From: Prunella strophiata
Taxonomy: Eukaryota; Chordata; Aves; Passeriformes; Prunellidae
Reading direction: 5' to 3'
Assembly (NCBI GenBank): GCA_036583965.1
Contig: JAZBQD010000014.1
Coordinates: forward strand, 52,085,626-52,149,625
DNA: 64,000 bases
A program made the position numbers and the translations under genes. Numbering within the stretch: the stretch's first letter is position 1; every line of letters starts with the position of its first letter. This document shows, one piece after another, positions 1 through 15,800 of this stretch. Under the pieces are notes generated by a model that was not told the DNA's origin, ran no database searches, and saw only the letters and a program-made list of their open reading frames with translations.

Positions 1-1366
1 ATCTCTAATGATTGATTTGTCTCTGTATTTTCCAAATATTCCCAAATCTGGTTTTTTATCATTAGCTGTTGTCATGATCTCAAATGTCTTCTAATTTCCA
101 AGCCTTCCTTTTCTTTCCATTTCTTGCTAAAGGCAATATTAAGAAAGGACTTCAATCCCCTGAATCTTTTTAGGTCACGTGTCTTATTTATTTTTTAGCG
201 CCCTTTGTCTCTAATCTATTTTTCAAGTTATCTTAGTTTTTTTCTGGAAAACCTTGTATAACTCTGAGTCATTTCTGAGAGTCAAACTGCATAGTTACCC
301 CTTCCAATTCTCTACTTTTTCCATTTCAGATAATTTTTTAGGATCTCACAGACTTGAAAATTGGAAGCAATTATGCTATTTGGATGGAATACATTTCTTG
401 CTCTACTTTTCATGTGTGAAGGTTCACCTGCTTATCTTTCAATGCCATCCTCAGCTCAAAAACATTCTCTTCTCCAGTTTGGCAATCACTACTCCAGACA
501 ATACTCTCTTTTTATTTCACTTTTTACTTCTTGTTTCTTAGTACTGTCTGTCTCCAGTCTGGGCTTTTGTGCTGCAGCAATCACAGATATGTTGGCAAGG
601 GTGAAGGTAATAATGATGCTAATGCAATTTAATATAGCTCCAAAATAGATGTCAGGAATTTACAGGAATTGAGTAACACATACTATTATCCCTGTCTTAT
701 TTGTACAATATCTTAAGTCAAAGAACACTTGCCTACAATCTCTTTTCCTCTATTTTGTCTTTGTATTGGTGTTTCCCAAAAAACATGATTGACAAAAAAA
801 GCAAAAAAGGTTTACAAACAACTTCATTTGTGAGACTGGGAGACTCTAGGCACATCAACAGTAGAAAATGCAGTAACTTTTTCAAACTGCATGCAGTAAT
901 GCAGCTGCAAACCAGTCATTTGACTAATATGGAAGGCTTAAGGTTATCAAATGATCTTTTAGGGGAAAGGATCTCCTAGGGTAGGAAGGCTTTTTAATTT
1001 GATTAGTAAGAAAAGCATAACAGAAATAAAACCGGAGGAGAACCAGACATTGCACAAAGCAGAGCTTGCGGAGTTCCATTGTGCTTCTACTTCAGAGACA
1101 AATTCCTTTGACAAGAAGAGGCCCAGACAGTTCAGTGAATAACATTTCCCGATGAAATGATAAACAAGTTACTGCAATAACCTCACAGTCTCTCTGAATG
1201 CTGTAGGATATTAAATCTGCTTTTCTGCTTTTGCAGAGAAAAAAATCTATTTTCAAAAGGGTACCCTTTAAGGAAAAAAATTTACTCATGTCAAAGACAG
1301 CAGTAACTTTAATTTCTGAGCTATGTCATTTGACACAGTGACACTTCTCCCATTGAAATTGCAGAC

Positions 1367-1368
<2 letters not shown>

Positions 1369-1416
<48 letters not shown>
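1369..1416. repeat. (ATT)n microsatellite, about 16 units
   Basis: The trinucleotide ATT is repeated without interruption for about 48 bp, then decays into ACT/ATT variants. It lies within the GRM8 intron and is probably length-polymorphic. Confidence 0.97.
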
Positions 1417-1417
<1 letters not shown>

Positions 1418-4400
1418 TACTATTAGACAGGAGGAAACCAAAAATTATCCTCTGTTTTCTAAGATCAGTGGATTTAAATTTGTTCCCTCTTCTTTAAATT
1501 TGTTCCCTCCCACTGCTACACCAATGTCACCATTTTCATCCTCTCTCACCCCTCTCTGTGTTTGAAGCTACCTCGTCCAGAAAATACAGACCATATCCTT
1601 CAGCATGGTCCTGTGATATTCACTCATCTGCCAGCTGCCACCCAGAAAGTGAATGATAACCCTTGGTGATGACAGAGCATTCCCAGCCACACCAAAGGCC
1701 CTTACTGCATCAAGCCACATCCTAATGGGGCTGTTACTGAGCAGTGAAACCAAAAAGGTACCTGAGGATATTGGCAAGGAAAAAATGGGTTTGTTTATTA
1801 AAAGTGTGCATCTCCAAACCTTTCCCATTGATAGTAACCCATGAACTGCAGGATTGCTCAAATGCCACGCTGCAAAATTTGTCTCAAGATCACAGAAACC
1901 ATCTGTTCAGAAGTACTCACAAGTAAATGACCACCACTGGTTTCAAGTCTAGGCAGAGGATAATAGTCTTCAAGTAGTCTGTCTCACTCCCTGCCTGTGG
2001 CAAATCTGACTTCATTGCTTCGTTTTGCAATAGTTTTGACCAAATTTGAATTGAAGGTCAAATGCCTGCAATTGATGATTTCTGAATTTTTTCTAATGTT
2101 TTCTGTTAAAAATCGTTTGACAGCTCAGCCCAAGCAGTTATTATCCGATAATGAAGCACTCACCACCAGATAATAAAGCACTCTGGATAAAAAAATACCT
2201 GAATGAATTTTTTGCAGGTACTTAGCAGGTCAGATAGTCTATGAGATTGGGTAATTCATAAGTTAATTTTACGTAAATGGATCTGCTTTAAGTGTGCACA
2301 GCCAAGGTCAGCACATTAAGATAAATTTCTCATGTTCATGGAAGAAGAAAATATTTTTCGGAACTTAACTTTTCCCCAACTGAAGCTAAAGCTCCTCTCT
2401 ATTAACTAATATGGAATATTTGAAAGGATACAAGGATACCCATTTCCCATCTTGCCATGATGCCCAAGGAACTATTTCAATATATTGTAAGAAAAGAACA
2501 CATGTATTAGCCTGACAAAGGACAAAGTTAATTTTACTTGGAGTGTGACTCCAGTAACTACTTGGTTTAACACTTTGGATATCAGCTCTCATAAATTCCA
2601 GCTTCATACCAAGCACAAATCACCCACAAAAGATCTGCAGTTCCTTTTACAGTAGCATATTGAGACAAACCAGAGGTCTTTCTTTGGCAGTGGTCAGTAA
2701 CGAATACCTCATGAAAGTGCAAAATAATCAGCACATCTTCTGCCTTTGCATCTCAACAGATCATCTCAGACAAAGCTATTGTGGGGAATAAAGGGGTTTT
2801 GGTAATACCAAGGGGACATATACTGCATTTCGCTTCAGCCTCATTAAGGACTTTAAACACCACTTTGGAGGACAGGATGCAGCCAAAAAAAGAAATTAAC
2901 AATTAACACTTTTTCTTTTTGAGAAAAAAAAATCCTTACAGAGAACAAAATTCACACAAGGAAAATCACTACAGAAGTTCTACCTAATTGTGCAATTAAT
3001 GTTTCCTTTCATAAAGCCCTGATCTGTTCTTCTTATATATATAGCTCAAGACATTATTTATTTGGAATACCATAATTGTACTACCTTCATCACAGAGTGG
3101 ACATTTACTTGTTTCAATAGAATTACTGTAACCAGTAAGTTAATGTAAGCTCATAACAGAGATGCCATCATTACACAGATTTATGAGAAGAGCACTAAAC
3201 ATAAAATTGAGGTAATTGCCTGTGCGCTGCCAGGCTATTTTGCCAGTTAATATAAATAATATCATTCTCAGCATGAGCCACCAGAAGGACATCATCCTCA
3301 AAACTAATTCCTCACCTGCCACTGTCAGAAATTTTCACTATAAACTTGATGAAGAATGTGTTGCTCAGGTGCTACTGAAAATCATATATTATCAGGGAAA
3401 GGTGGTTACCTCAAGTACCCCAAACAATCTGTTGTTTTGTTATGTTATCACATAAAATTGATTTAATGCTGCAATTTTTCATTTCTCTCTGGACCACAGA
3501 CTGCTAATTTATTAGTCACATACATTGAAATTTCTCTTTTCCATTCATGTATAAATTTCCATGAGCAAACTAAACAGATAGTACTCGTTTGGTTCATTTT
3601 TAAAACTTAAAAAAATAAATCACATATGAGGTTCTGCTACTCAAGCTATTCAAATGGGTCCTATGAAGCAAGCAAACATTAAAAGCATAAGATCAGAGAT
3701 AGGAAAGGTTGGTACAGAGATAATAAAGATTTATGTGTTTCCTTGGCTTATGAGAAAAGTTAAACAGAACAGTGTTTTGTGCTTTCTTAGTAAACAGTGC
3801 AAGAGTGAATTTGAATGGATACTACAGTATGTATTTGATTTTTTTTTCTTCAAATTTAATTCCTAGATTCTTTACTTTTTTGAACTGAAAAGGGGAAAAA
3901 AAAGAACTGCATGTCTGAAACAGCAAGTCTGGAAATTTTTGACTGCCAAGATTTGCACAAGAGCAAAAGCAGGTCCCCCAGCACACAGGACTGCTTGTCT
4001 GTGACCAATCTCCTCTTTACCTAACAGCCTCAGTGTTTATTATCATGAAGGGTAAACATTGTTTTAGCTGAACAAAAGAGATTCAAAAGCCTATCATACA
4101 CCAGTGCCTCTGAGTCTTCTGAAACACAGGATGATGTTCTGAGCACAATCACTGGATCACTGTCATGCTCTTGGTCACAGTGAGACCTAACTGTGGCACA
4201 TACAGATGAATCTGGGACTCACATCATGGACTTCTTAAAAGTATTCCTGAGGCATACCACAGGTGTAGCTGAGAAAGATCTCGAAGAGCCAAAAAAGTAA
4301 TGAGCCTGGTGGCAAATTACACCATGCTCGATTGCTCTGCAGTCAATTCCAGAGTGATGCAAAGTACTTTAAAGCCCAACAGCTTTTAGGAGAACAGCTA

Positions 4401-6765
4401 AAGAATAATGAGCAGGCCCTGTTAAAGCTAAGGATTCCCAAAGCAAATTTTGTTTGTTCCAATAAGGTTCATGGTACTGGAAAAGGGTTGATATTATTAT
4501 CTTAAGGGGAATGGACTAAGACAGTCCGCATTAATAGTACTCGTTCCCTTGCAAAAGAAAGTTTCAGAGGGACTATGATTTTTGCATACAATCTCCTAGC
4601 TTCCTATCACCCTGCATGTACCAGAAACCTCCCAGGTGAAATGAATAATCAAATGAGACATTAATGCCCTTTTCAGGAATAACTGTATTCTTGAAAACAT
4701 TGAATAAAGGTAGAAAATTTCAGGGCAAATAACTTTCTGACACCTAGTACATCTGTTCAAGCCTAACAAACAATTATAAACAAGCATACTTTCTCTCTGT
4801 TTGGGGAAATGTATTGTTTCCAGCCCAGAAAGACATTTCAAGTGGGAAGAAGCTTGAGACTTTATCTATCTGAAAGTCAAGCAGCAGAGATATATTTCAG
4901 GTGCCGAATGCTTTCCAGCCAATTAATCTTTTAAATAGTCCTCTGGCTCAGGACCCTGCAGGCCACAATATTGCAGTAGTAAGTTAGTATTGCTCACATG
5001 GTGGTTGCAGGCTGAAACAGATGTGTCTTCTGTCCTCAGCCTCCTGCTGCAATAGCAGTGCCCTGACAGTACCATGCCCTGACAATTTTGCTTTCTATCC
5101 ATTGAATTTCAAGAATTTACTCTGTGATTCTATGACTAATTTTCACATACTCTTCCAGACTACTCTTTTACGACTTTGCATGTACTATCGATCATTAGGA
5201 TTAAATCACAAACTAAGCAGTAGCTGTTCTCCTAATCTCATGATAGATCATCATGATTTTGATAAGACTTGCTACAGGACAATTTTAGCAACAACTTCTG
5301 GATTGTCAGTATTTGCTAAACTACTTCTGGTTTTAGTTATAGAGACAGAACTTATATTGCAGGATACATAACATGAATAATCTTGAACCACAAATTCTAT
5401 TTCTTTTGTGTCATGTGCATACCTTGAAATAGCTCAGGTGACTGAACTAACAGGAAAACAATACATTGAAATGATACAACTGGTATCATCTTGCTAAGCT
5501 GATGGCAGAAATGTAAGATAGCATAACCAACAGAGACCAGGTTTATTTGCTGCCATTTTCTCTGTAGGTTTCTTCCCTGACACCAGTCTCATTTTCTTAC
5601 CTTTCACAAGTTCTCTCCTTCTTCCTTCCAATTGCTCATCTCACTTGAAGGCCATCAGAGACCTAATACAGAGATTTCAGCTCCCACCAGTATGCTCTGT
5701 TTATGTCTCACAGATATTCCTTGAAAACCTTAGAAACAAGCTGGATAAGTAAAAAGGTTCAAGGAAAACTGGCTGCAATAACCCTTCAGTTTTTGGCTCA
5801 TAATTAGGAAAGGAGTGCCCAGAGTGGCTATAGAGGAGCACTGCTAACCTGGCAAGAAAATATTTCCTTAACAGAAACAGGCATTGGCATAAGAGTAATA
5901 TCAGCAGTAGCTAGAAGAGAAGGACTTTTCCCCATAGACTTTCCTTCCCATCCCTGAGCATAAGCTTATCCAGATAAACCCCAAGCTACCTAATTAACTA
6001 TCAATGTGAAGAAATAAAATTGAAAATATTAAATATATAATTATGATAGCCTTATTAAATAAAGTATGCTTAAGGTACCTCACAGAATGACATGTGAGTC
6101 TAAGATTTACAAAAGTCAATGCTGTTATCTTTACAACTCAAAGTCTTGTTAAAAAGACATTCGAGTTTATTTGGCAAGACCTATTTTCCATCCCTCCATG
6201 TGGGCTGGCATTCAAGATACTTCATTATACATTAATACTGGTTTATATCAGTTATGTTATTTTGCCCCTGGCAGGGACTAGTTGCCAGATTTGCCTTCTT
6301 TTTCCCTCCCTTTCAAAATATTGGCTTATTCTAGTTCCCTGGCAGTGCTGATGGAATGAAGTACCACTTAGCAGGAGGGATAAGGCAGATAAAGACATTT
6401 CCTGACAACAGGAAATAAAAATCAATTTTACAATCTGCACAATATTAGCAACCCCACTGCCAGAGGGTGTGGAAGACCCCAGCTGGGAGTCTGAGTGTCC
6501 AGCCTGCCCCCATGCTCACACCTGTGAGTATGCCTAACATATACAGCACCAATCTTTTGGGGACATCTCACCCAGCATGTCTCACTTCTCTTTTTCTGCT
6601 TCTCTTCCTAGCAGGATCTCAAGTGAACAAACTACCAGCTCTCTAGGGTTTGAGCCTTTTTTAGTCAGTTTTCTAATTTAAATTGCAGTGAACTGTTAAC
6701 ACACAGTGTAGACAGGTGAAAAGGGCTGTTGCTATTTAAGTCCTGTATATTAATCACCTGTGGGA

Positions 6766-6812
6766 GATTAATAATAATAGTAATAATATTGATGACTATG
6801 ATAATAACAAGG
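6766..6812. repeat. Imperfect AAT-type low-complexity run
   Basis: A run of ATA/TAA trinucleotides broken by G and C substitutions spans about 45 bp in the GRM8 intron. It looks like a decayed microsatellite. Confidence 0.6.
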
Positions 6813-9800
6813 GATAATAATAGTCATGATAAACACGTACATAACTACGTGTGCAAAGTGTAACCGAAAATCAAATGTTATTTGTGTGCATGTATCTGAT
6901 CCTTTGCTTTGCAAACACGCAATAATTGGAAAGTATCTGCAGATGTGCTGTGAGTGCAACTCAGGTATTCTGACTGTCATACTGAAAGAAAGATTTTAAT
7001 GAAATAAATGTCAAGACGATTTCTTGGATGACTGCTTACACTAGGATTTGATCTCTTGTTTATACTTGCTTAATATCCATAAATTATAGCATATGTTTCA
7101 CAAGCATGTAATTACACTTGTCATTCTGTGTGTTAAATTCCTAAGCACTGCAGACAAACTGTGCAGTGATAGATGGCCAGTTCAGACATCATTTGCAGCA
7201 AGTTAAATCATTTTCAAAAAAAAAAAAAAAAAAACCACATGTAGCACAGTAAATTGATCAAGGATACATAGAAGTTATATTAGCAGCAGAATTTTACTAA
7301 CTTTGCTTTTCTACTGGTGCTTACATGATAATCCTTTGCTTAAGAATATATTAAATGTTCTTAAGATTTTCTAGGACAGGTCTGTCGCTGCATTTTTCAT
7401 TTTGCAGTATTAGTATCAAGGTTTGTTAGCGAGAATTTTTAGTCATTCCTATGATCATCATCCATGCCAAAGTGCTGCAGTGGCCCGTGGGATGAAAAGA
7501 CCTAAGTATTCCTTTCCCTTTTTCCTAAGGTAACAATAAATGCTTCTCAATTGACACCATTCTGTAATGCTTTCCAGCAGTAACCAAAGGATAAGGAAAC
7601 GTCAGATACCATTTTGCACTAAATTTCAGTGAGTCACTTCATGCCCTTACACCAGGTTCAAACATTCCCACTGCAGTGCAAGGAAACTGAGCCCAAACCC
7701 ACAAGAGAGCCCTTGGCCCAGGGTACTGAGATGTGTCCTGCAAAGCCAGAGCCAGCTGCCACAGGCTTTCCTGGCACAAAGGACAACCGGCCACTGTAAG
7801 CAGGGTGGGTGATTTTTAGCTTGCTGGCTAAGGGTAGGCTGCTCCAGCACATCAAAGATCACACATGGCTGGTTTTTGTAAACCAAAGCAAGGACCCTAT
7901 TTGATACATTGCCAGTAAAATTTGATATTAATATTAGCCTGTGCTTAAGGTGGTTTAAGGCACAAGGCAGCTCTACTTGTCCACATGTATAGCAACTCCA
8001 GTCTAGTGATATTGCATTTCTCATCTCCTCAGGTGCCCTGGTGCAGTGCCCAGGGGTGGCAGCTGGCACTGCAGAGCACTGCCTGTACTCAGTTCTCAGG
8101 CCCCTGCCATCATTTTTTGTTCTCCTTGGCATGGTGCAGATAGAGCAGAATTCAGCTCTTACAAAGTGGGAATAAGTATGTGTATAATGTTTTTTCACTT
8201 TTATCCCCGTTAGTGTTTAGAACAGAATCTTTTAATAAAATCAGGAAGATTCATATAGACATCCAACTCCATAACTTCATTATTTTTCAGTCAGTGCATC
8301 TGAAAAATGTCCCAAATAAATTCTACTGCTGCATTATTTAATTAGGACTTGCAGAAATATTGGCTGTATGCTGCTGCCCTTGCCTCCTCCTGACCTCTCC
8401 ACATCCTGAGCCTTCAGTTAAGGAATGCCACATCACAGTTTTGAAAGACTAGTGTGTTAGATTAATAAAAATAAATAAAAAAAAACAAAACTTCCATCAT
8501 AGAAAAATAAAACAATTAACTGGACTATTTTGCATTATTTTTATGACTCATTTTCTATGTGTTTTAATATTTGAATGGTCAGGTAGTATGTTACAGGGAG
8601 GAATCTGGAGCCACTGCTGTAAATAGGAACTGGGAAATTAAATACATTATTTAGTATTATGAATTCAGTCTGCCTAAATAACTGTAGTAACTAAAATATT
8701 CACAACAGTCTGAAGAATGAAAGAATGACAAGTATCACTGTCAATAGCTGCTGTGGGAGTGTCCTCCAATGTTCTCTATTCAAAACAAAAATTTCTACAC
8801 TCCTTCTATAAAGTCCTACATATAAAACAAATCAAAAGCAATTACAAGGCCTGTATGCCAAGAACAAAAACCATCTACATTTTATGGGAGCAAGTAAATA
8901 AGATAGGTCATGGCAAGGGTTTTGCACTGCAGAGATATCAGCCCTAAATTCTGAAGGAGCTGCCTGGAATTTAGACAGTTCAGAACTGAGATGGTCAGTG
9001 CTGTATGGCAGGAGGTGGTTAGAAACTCCCAGTCTTGGAAAATCACTGGGACTTCAGACTCATGCAGGGACAATTCAGTCATTCATACAAACCCAAGGGT
9101 CTGTCCTTGAGAACTATGTTCAACTAGGCAGCTGAAGATGGGGGTGAGATGAATTTTGTGTTACTGCTCTTGCCAAGACTTTCAAGCTTAGTCTTTAAGA
9201 AAAATCTTGGCAATCCATGGCTAGAGCATATAAAGGAATGTTTTGTATTCAAATGTGCTTTACTCTTAGGTCTCCCCATGGCATTTATCAGGACTTCTTA
9301 AAAGGTTTTCCTTTGGTTCTGGTCTCTGTCATCATGTATCTGTCATACTTTTTTTTGTACTTTATCCTCTCAATGCACAAGTATGTTCCAAAAGGAAAAA
9401 TGAGGCTGCAGTAGCTGCCTGAATTATACTTAACAGCCTGGTGGTTAAAGTACTCAGCTGGGAACAACTAACCATTGAGTTATAGGGGGTTTGGACATGA
9501 AAGTCCCTCCTGCTGAAGCTGTTCATGTTTTCACAAACAATTAAACTTCCATTGGACCCGCCTGAGAGTAATTCACTGTATAGTCCAGTATTCAGTGAGG
9601 AATGGGAATAGCTAAGTTCAAATCATTACTCTAATGAACATTTAATGAATTTTAGCATGGATGAAGTAAAATTTTCCCATTGTGAAAGCTTATCATCAGT
9701 GAATAGACAGCATCTGGCAACAGCAACCTTCACATGCATCCAGCTGTCTAGAGGTAGAAGAGCAGGCAAGAGTTTTCAAGAAGATGCACCATTAGAGACC

Positions 9801-12800
9801 CGATTTAACAAACAGCTCTGAGATTAGAGCTCTCCAGGGAAAGTCCTGCACACAGCAGACTGGTGAGAAAAGACCTGTTCTGGCAAAAAGAAAAGTCACA
9901 AGGTGAAAGTTCATTGCATACAGCATGCCCAGGCAGCCCTGTTTCTAGCAGAGTTCTCACCCTATGTGTCCAGAAATCATAATTTTACAATAAAGCAGTC
10001 TTGTCTGTGTCTGTGGGGACCTGGAGTTGAGCTATGCCATCTCCTAAGTTTCATTTTATTTCCTTCTCTGAATCCAAAAGAATTTGCCCAAGAACCTTGT
10101 TTAAGTAATGAATAAACAGTGGGGTAAGAGGGGCACCAGATCTTAATGAATGGCACCCAAGACTGACATTTCAAACATATAACTTTTATTTTACATTATA
10201 AAATCTCCAAAATAGAAAGAAAACAAACAAATAAAAAAAAGAAATGAAAATCCAACCCAAAAAAAGGAGCCCCCAAGTTTCATTAAAACATGATCATTTT
10301 GGTGCAGAATAAAATGTATGTTTATTTTCAGTTCAGCTTTATTTGCAGGGCCTTGCTCACAATAGTGTATTCATGCTTTGGGTAGATTAAAAACAACTGA
10401 AAAGGAGACATTTTAAAATTAGAAATCACCTTTTATAATGGTGTGGAATCTCCTCTTAGCTCCTGGTAAAGAGATGAGACAGTTGTTCACCGCAGAGCTG
10501 CCAGAAGTTGCCTAATTTTAGGGATTTTTACTCAATTTAGAGATAAGTAAACAAACTTCTAATGAAATCATCATAAAAAATGGAGGGAAAAAAAAGAGTT
10601 CCTGAGACACCAAGAAACATACTGGCATAATGTTCATCTAGCAAGTCTTTTACAAAACTGTTTTGATTGTTTCTCTTCTCAAACATTTAAGAACACAAGA
10701 AGTCCTCTCAGTTTAGTAGAACATACATTTGCACACACACCTATCTTAATTTTCTTTTAATCCCACACTACTTAATTTCATGCTTTGTCATAAAAATGAC
10801 AGACATTAGTTTTTTCCCAATGACCCTAATATAGGTTACAGATATGAATTGTAACAATTTTAATATTATTGGGCAATAATCCAAATACCTTTTCCTGACT
10901 CTGGAGCTCTGTTTCTTTGACTGTCATAGTTTCCTAAGGGGGATGTACAGCCTCTGATTACAGGTCAGGCAGGCTTCACCACTTGCTCCTGAGACTGATG
11001 ACTTGCATATTTAAATCATACTGCAAGTTGGATAATCTCCTTTCATAGCAAAACCCAGGGGAGAGAACTATGTAAGAGGATACAAGGAATCCCTCGTTAA
11101 GGACCAGCTATCTGCAGTACTTATATGCCCCCACCCCTTACTCTTATATCTGATTATCAAGGAGCCTTTATATTCACAAATCCCTTCAGCCCCAGAAGTG
11201 CTCTATCCAGGGAAGCAGGGCAGTGAGCCCTGGACATCAGTCCTGCAGAGCCTGGGGCACTCAGCTCCACAGGCATCCTCCCTCGGGCTGAGCAGTGGCT
11301 GCTGTGAGACTCGCCCAAGGTCACCCAGAAAAACCGTACTGAAGCAAGACAAAGGACGTAAGGCTTCAACGAGCACCACCACACAGCAAGGGAAGTCTGT
11401 CACACTCACACAAAGCTTTGCAGCTTGCCAGTGAGCCAAGTGATTATGTGATCCATACCAAAAATACCCTGCATTCTCATCAGCTTTTTACATCTTTACT
11501 CTCATTCTTTCCTGAAGGCCAGAATAATTATTTGGTGCGCATGCAAACACACAACAAAATAGGTATAACTAGAATGATGAATCTTCATTCCCAAAGCACA
11601 AGTTCTTTGCTATTCAGCCCAAAAATAGAAATAAGGAGAGGGGGAAAAAAACCCATAGGCTTTGAAACTTGGCAGGAATGTCAGGAAATCATACCTTGAG
11701 TCACAGGGCACTCTCAGCATCTGTTCCAACTGCAAGCTTTTCATGCTCCCATATACAGCACAGCTACCTTCCTATCCTATTCCAGTCACCAAAACTAGCA
11801 CTAGAAATATTATTTTTTCTTTGCAGTCTCTAATATCCTACACATCCTGTTTCTGAAATGCTGTTAAGTTAGCACTGGAGATGTGAACTAGTTCACAGAT
11901 TATGAGTTTTTGTTGTTCAGATGATATTTGGCAAAACAGTTCCCAGTGGGTTGAAACAACAGCTCTGACTGCACTTAGGATTTGCAAGTGGAAGTGTTTG
12001 CAACATGCACAAAAGAAATGCTAGTTAATAAGACAAATGCTTACACTTAAAACTTTCTAAGGGCATCATCAAATCCTATCCAACAAAGAAGACATAAACA
12101 CGTTATTTTTCTCTCATGTTTCATGCTTTTTAATAGCTTTTACTTTCATTACAAACACTTCAGTTCAGCCTGAACTGAGCACAAAGAGAATCAGCCCTTT
12201 AATCCTCAGGACAATACATGTTTTCTTCACACTTTGGAAAGCAAATATAGCAGCTGGTAACTTTTAAATCCTGTGCTTTGTTGTGCAAAAGATGGCAAGC
12301 AGAACCATCAAATTTAGGAGTGGAAAACACTCGGCTACTTTACCTAGATAATTTCCCTACTTGTATAAAAATGTATATTTTTATACTTCTATCCAACCTA
12401 ATTTTCAGAAAGCTAGGAAGTAGAAAATTTGGCACTTTTCTCATCATACCCAACTGGATTAAACTTTAGACAGCATATAAGAGAGTACTTCTTGGCAATA
12501 TTTTTTTTCTAATAATCAGCCCATAATTTAATTCCTGAAACAATATCCTAGCTCTAGCTATAAATGTCTGTGCTCTACTAACTCCTCTTTATGAGTCAAA
12601 TTTGGAGTTCTGGTTCGTAGTTTATCCATACTATAAAATTATTATTTGGAGAGGCATGTCTGTAAAGATCAAATTGCCAGCTCCCCCAAGATCATTATTG
12701 TCCCATATTAAAAAAAGAAAAATCTCTTTTAATTCAACATATTCCTATCTATTTTCAGACTGCTACCAATAGTGCATCAACATGATCATATCTGAAAATT

Positions 12801-15800
12801 ACATAAAGCAATAGAGGACCCATGTTTACTTTTTCTATGTGCCTGCTGGACAAACCCTACTCAAATACAAAGCCTACTAACAGTGATGACAGAATATTTT
12901 AATGGACATAGGACATTATTTGCCTCTGGATACAACCAGTTTAAGAGTGGTATAATTTACTGGCTTCCCTGGAATTCATTGTTCTCTCAGGTATTCTTCT
13001 TCACATTAGCAAGACTAAAAGTCACACAAAAATCATGACTCTGTTTCCCTTTTGAGTAAACAGAATTCAACAAGTATGTCCTATCCAGCCAGCTATAGAA
13101 AAACTACTATACTATAACTATGTACACTACTTGTCTGCATCTCTTGAAAGCAGAAAAAGCCAGAAATTTGAATCCCTAAAGCAAGTCATGCCCCTGCAGC
13201 AAGACATCCACAGTCTTGGGATTCCAAGGCCTTTGCACTTTCTATTCAGTGTATGATATCAGCCCTGACAGCCTATTTGTCTCTTTCTGTGGTTTTGGTT
13301 TGGTCCCAGACACCATAGCAGTGAGCACAGTCTGAATTCCCCAGGTTTTTTTATGCTGCTCCTAATGATAAATTTGTTCCTGTCTCAGATTGCCAAGATA
13401 CATTCTCTTCTCCCACAGCACTGTCTTGAAAGGTTGTTTGGACTATGTGGTTCACAGCCAATGAATTTACAGTAATACAATAACACAGCAAACATCCTTT
13501 AAAAAAGCACACATGTATATGCTATATATTCTCTCCCTTCTATTATTAGCCAATAGGTATTGTCTTAACATAGTGCTGAATTTCAACATGCTCCACTTTA
13601 TTTAACAGTCCATTTACATATGATCCAAATAGGAAGGTCAATCTGGAGACCTCCTGCAACCTCACCTACATTCATACCACACACCCTCTAGACTGGTAAG
13701 TTCTTGTCTAGATGGCAGCCCTCAATGAAGTCAGCCCTTCCAGGACACTTTCTGTGTTTCAGCAATACCCATAAGGCCAAAGCACACACAGGGTACCCAG
13801 AGAAGAAACCAGAATGGCAAGAAAACCAGCCCCTTCTTCAGTTCATTTCCTGGGCTTTGCTTCCAAAGGGTCAGGCCTAGAGAGCCATTGTAGGATCGAT
13901 AGCTGCTCCAATGAATTGCCTAAGTGAAACTGAAGTCATAAGTTTTCACTAAGACCTTAATAAGTCACAGCACCTTGCAAGCAAAAAAACAAAGAAATTT
14001 TATCTGAATAAGAGTAACTATTACTTTAGGGGACCAGTGTTCCTGTAATGCAATGGAGTTCCTTAACAAAATTGTGCCCTGCCTGCAAGACAATTGCAGT
14101 GGCATTTTAAATGTAACAGAGCCACTCTCAAAGTAAAAATCTTATGGAAAATGTTAGGCACTTTTCACAGAATTATACCCTAAAATGGACTATCATACTT
14201 TTGCTACTTTCCAATTTCTAGAAGAGCTATGCACAAAATGCACTTAGTGAAGAAGGAATAGAGATTTGCCTCTACAAATACCATTGGCACATAACTAAAT
14301 GCTGGAGGCACCTTTAGTGAAAAAAACATAAGTCAAAACTAAAAAGATTAATTATTCCAGCTCAGGAGAAATCACTTTTGCTTGTGTCCTACAGTCTCAA
14401 GCTGTAAAAGAAGTACAATAGGAAGAGACATCTCACAATACCATGGAATATCTCAACATTGCTATCAGAAATACTTTACTTCAGAGAAGAGTTAGAGCCC
14501 AGTATCTATCTGAAGTGCCAGATGAGAAATCCTACAGGGAGGTAAAAAAAAGGTAGAGACTCTTGTCCCTTTAGAGTTCAATCTTCCTACAAGCATTTCC
14601 CTTTCTTCCTGTTATCCCCATAGATAGATCCCTCTCATAAGTTTCCTAATTTACAGTTCTTCCTCCTGCTGACACACTCATCCTCACAACCTGCAGAAAC
14701 CGAGACTCAGTCAGAGTCTTGCTTATTCAGCATGTCTGAAAAAAATTTTCTTTGAAGACGATGGAATTAAATACCACTTGAAAAATACTGGCAACAGCAG
14801 TCAAAAAGTAGCTCTTCTTAATTAACCTAGAGAAAGAAATAAATGTGTTGGGAAATAAAGAGAAAAGGAGATGAGTAAAACTCTTCCCAAAGGAAAGTGA
14901 GGAAGGATTTAAGAAACTGGCACCACCCTTGCAAGTGTTTGAAATCTTATAAAACATCCTATCACTTCCATCAAAGGTTTCCAAAGCCTTCCACAGAGAA
15001 GAGGTTCTATCTGATGCAAGTACAAGCATGTACCAACCCATAATCTTTCTGTAAACAAGAAAGATGCATCCACACTCACAGACCTGATCCAGTCCCCTTC
15101 TGAAAGAATTTTATTTTTTCTATTGAGGACACAGACAGCCAAGGGCCAACAGCCTCCTAATTTAAGGCCTCACTTAAATGCTTAATTGTCCTGTCAGAGA
15201 GATAGGGGACATAATATCTTGCTGGGAGTACATAGGGATTCCAGCCCAGAGGAGTGTTTTGCTCTTGGCTATTTAATTCATTCCTGTGGAATTTGTGTCC
15301 TCCAGTAAGACTTTTGTTCTGATGACTATTTTTCTCTGATAAATGCTACGAAGCACAAGGATATACATTGAAGCACTCTAAACCAGTTTAATCCTAAAAG
15401 CACAATATGCTTTAGGGAAAATAATGAGAATGGAAATAAGCAAACACAAAATCTACTCCTTGGCTGTAACACAATAGTGCCTGGTTTCTGATGACAGTCA
15501 GAATGGAGAACTATTCATATTGCCCAACTGCTACTGTACTGAAACAATTAAACACCAGGGGGGAAAAGTAGTCTTAATTTGGTTCTCATTGTAGCTAATA
15601 AAACTAACATTGCTGTAGTAAAGCACTGAAAAAGCATCAATGGTCCTTGCAGTGTCTTGGCTTCTCTTCAGTGTGACATATCAGCAGAGCTCTGTCCTGA
15701 GAGATCAGCAGCAATGTCTGTGCTGGTAAATCACATTATTTCAGAGCACATCTCTCAGCAACAGCTCAGCTGCCCTCCACTGTCAGACTGTCAGGACAGT

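Noticed and set aside
5118..5142. TCTGTGATTCTATGACT, resembling the CR1 terminal octamer repeat
   Set aside because: Only about 20 bp match and nothing upstream resembles CR1.
7647..8198. 183-codon minus-strand ORF in the GRM8 intron
   Set aside because: Long for random sequence, but I recognise no domain, and composition and context are those of intron. A translated search for transposon or gene similarity would settle it.
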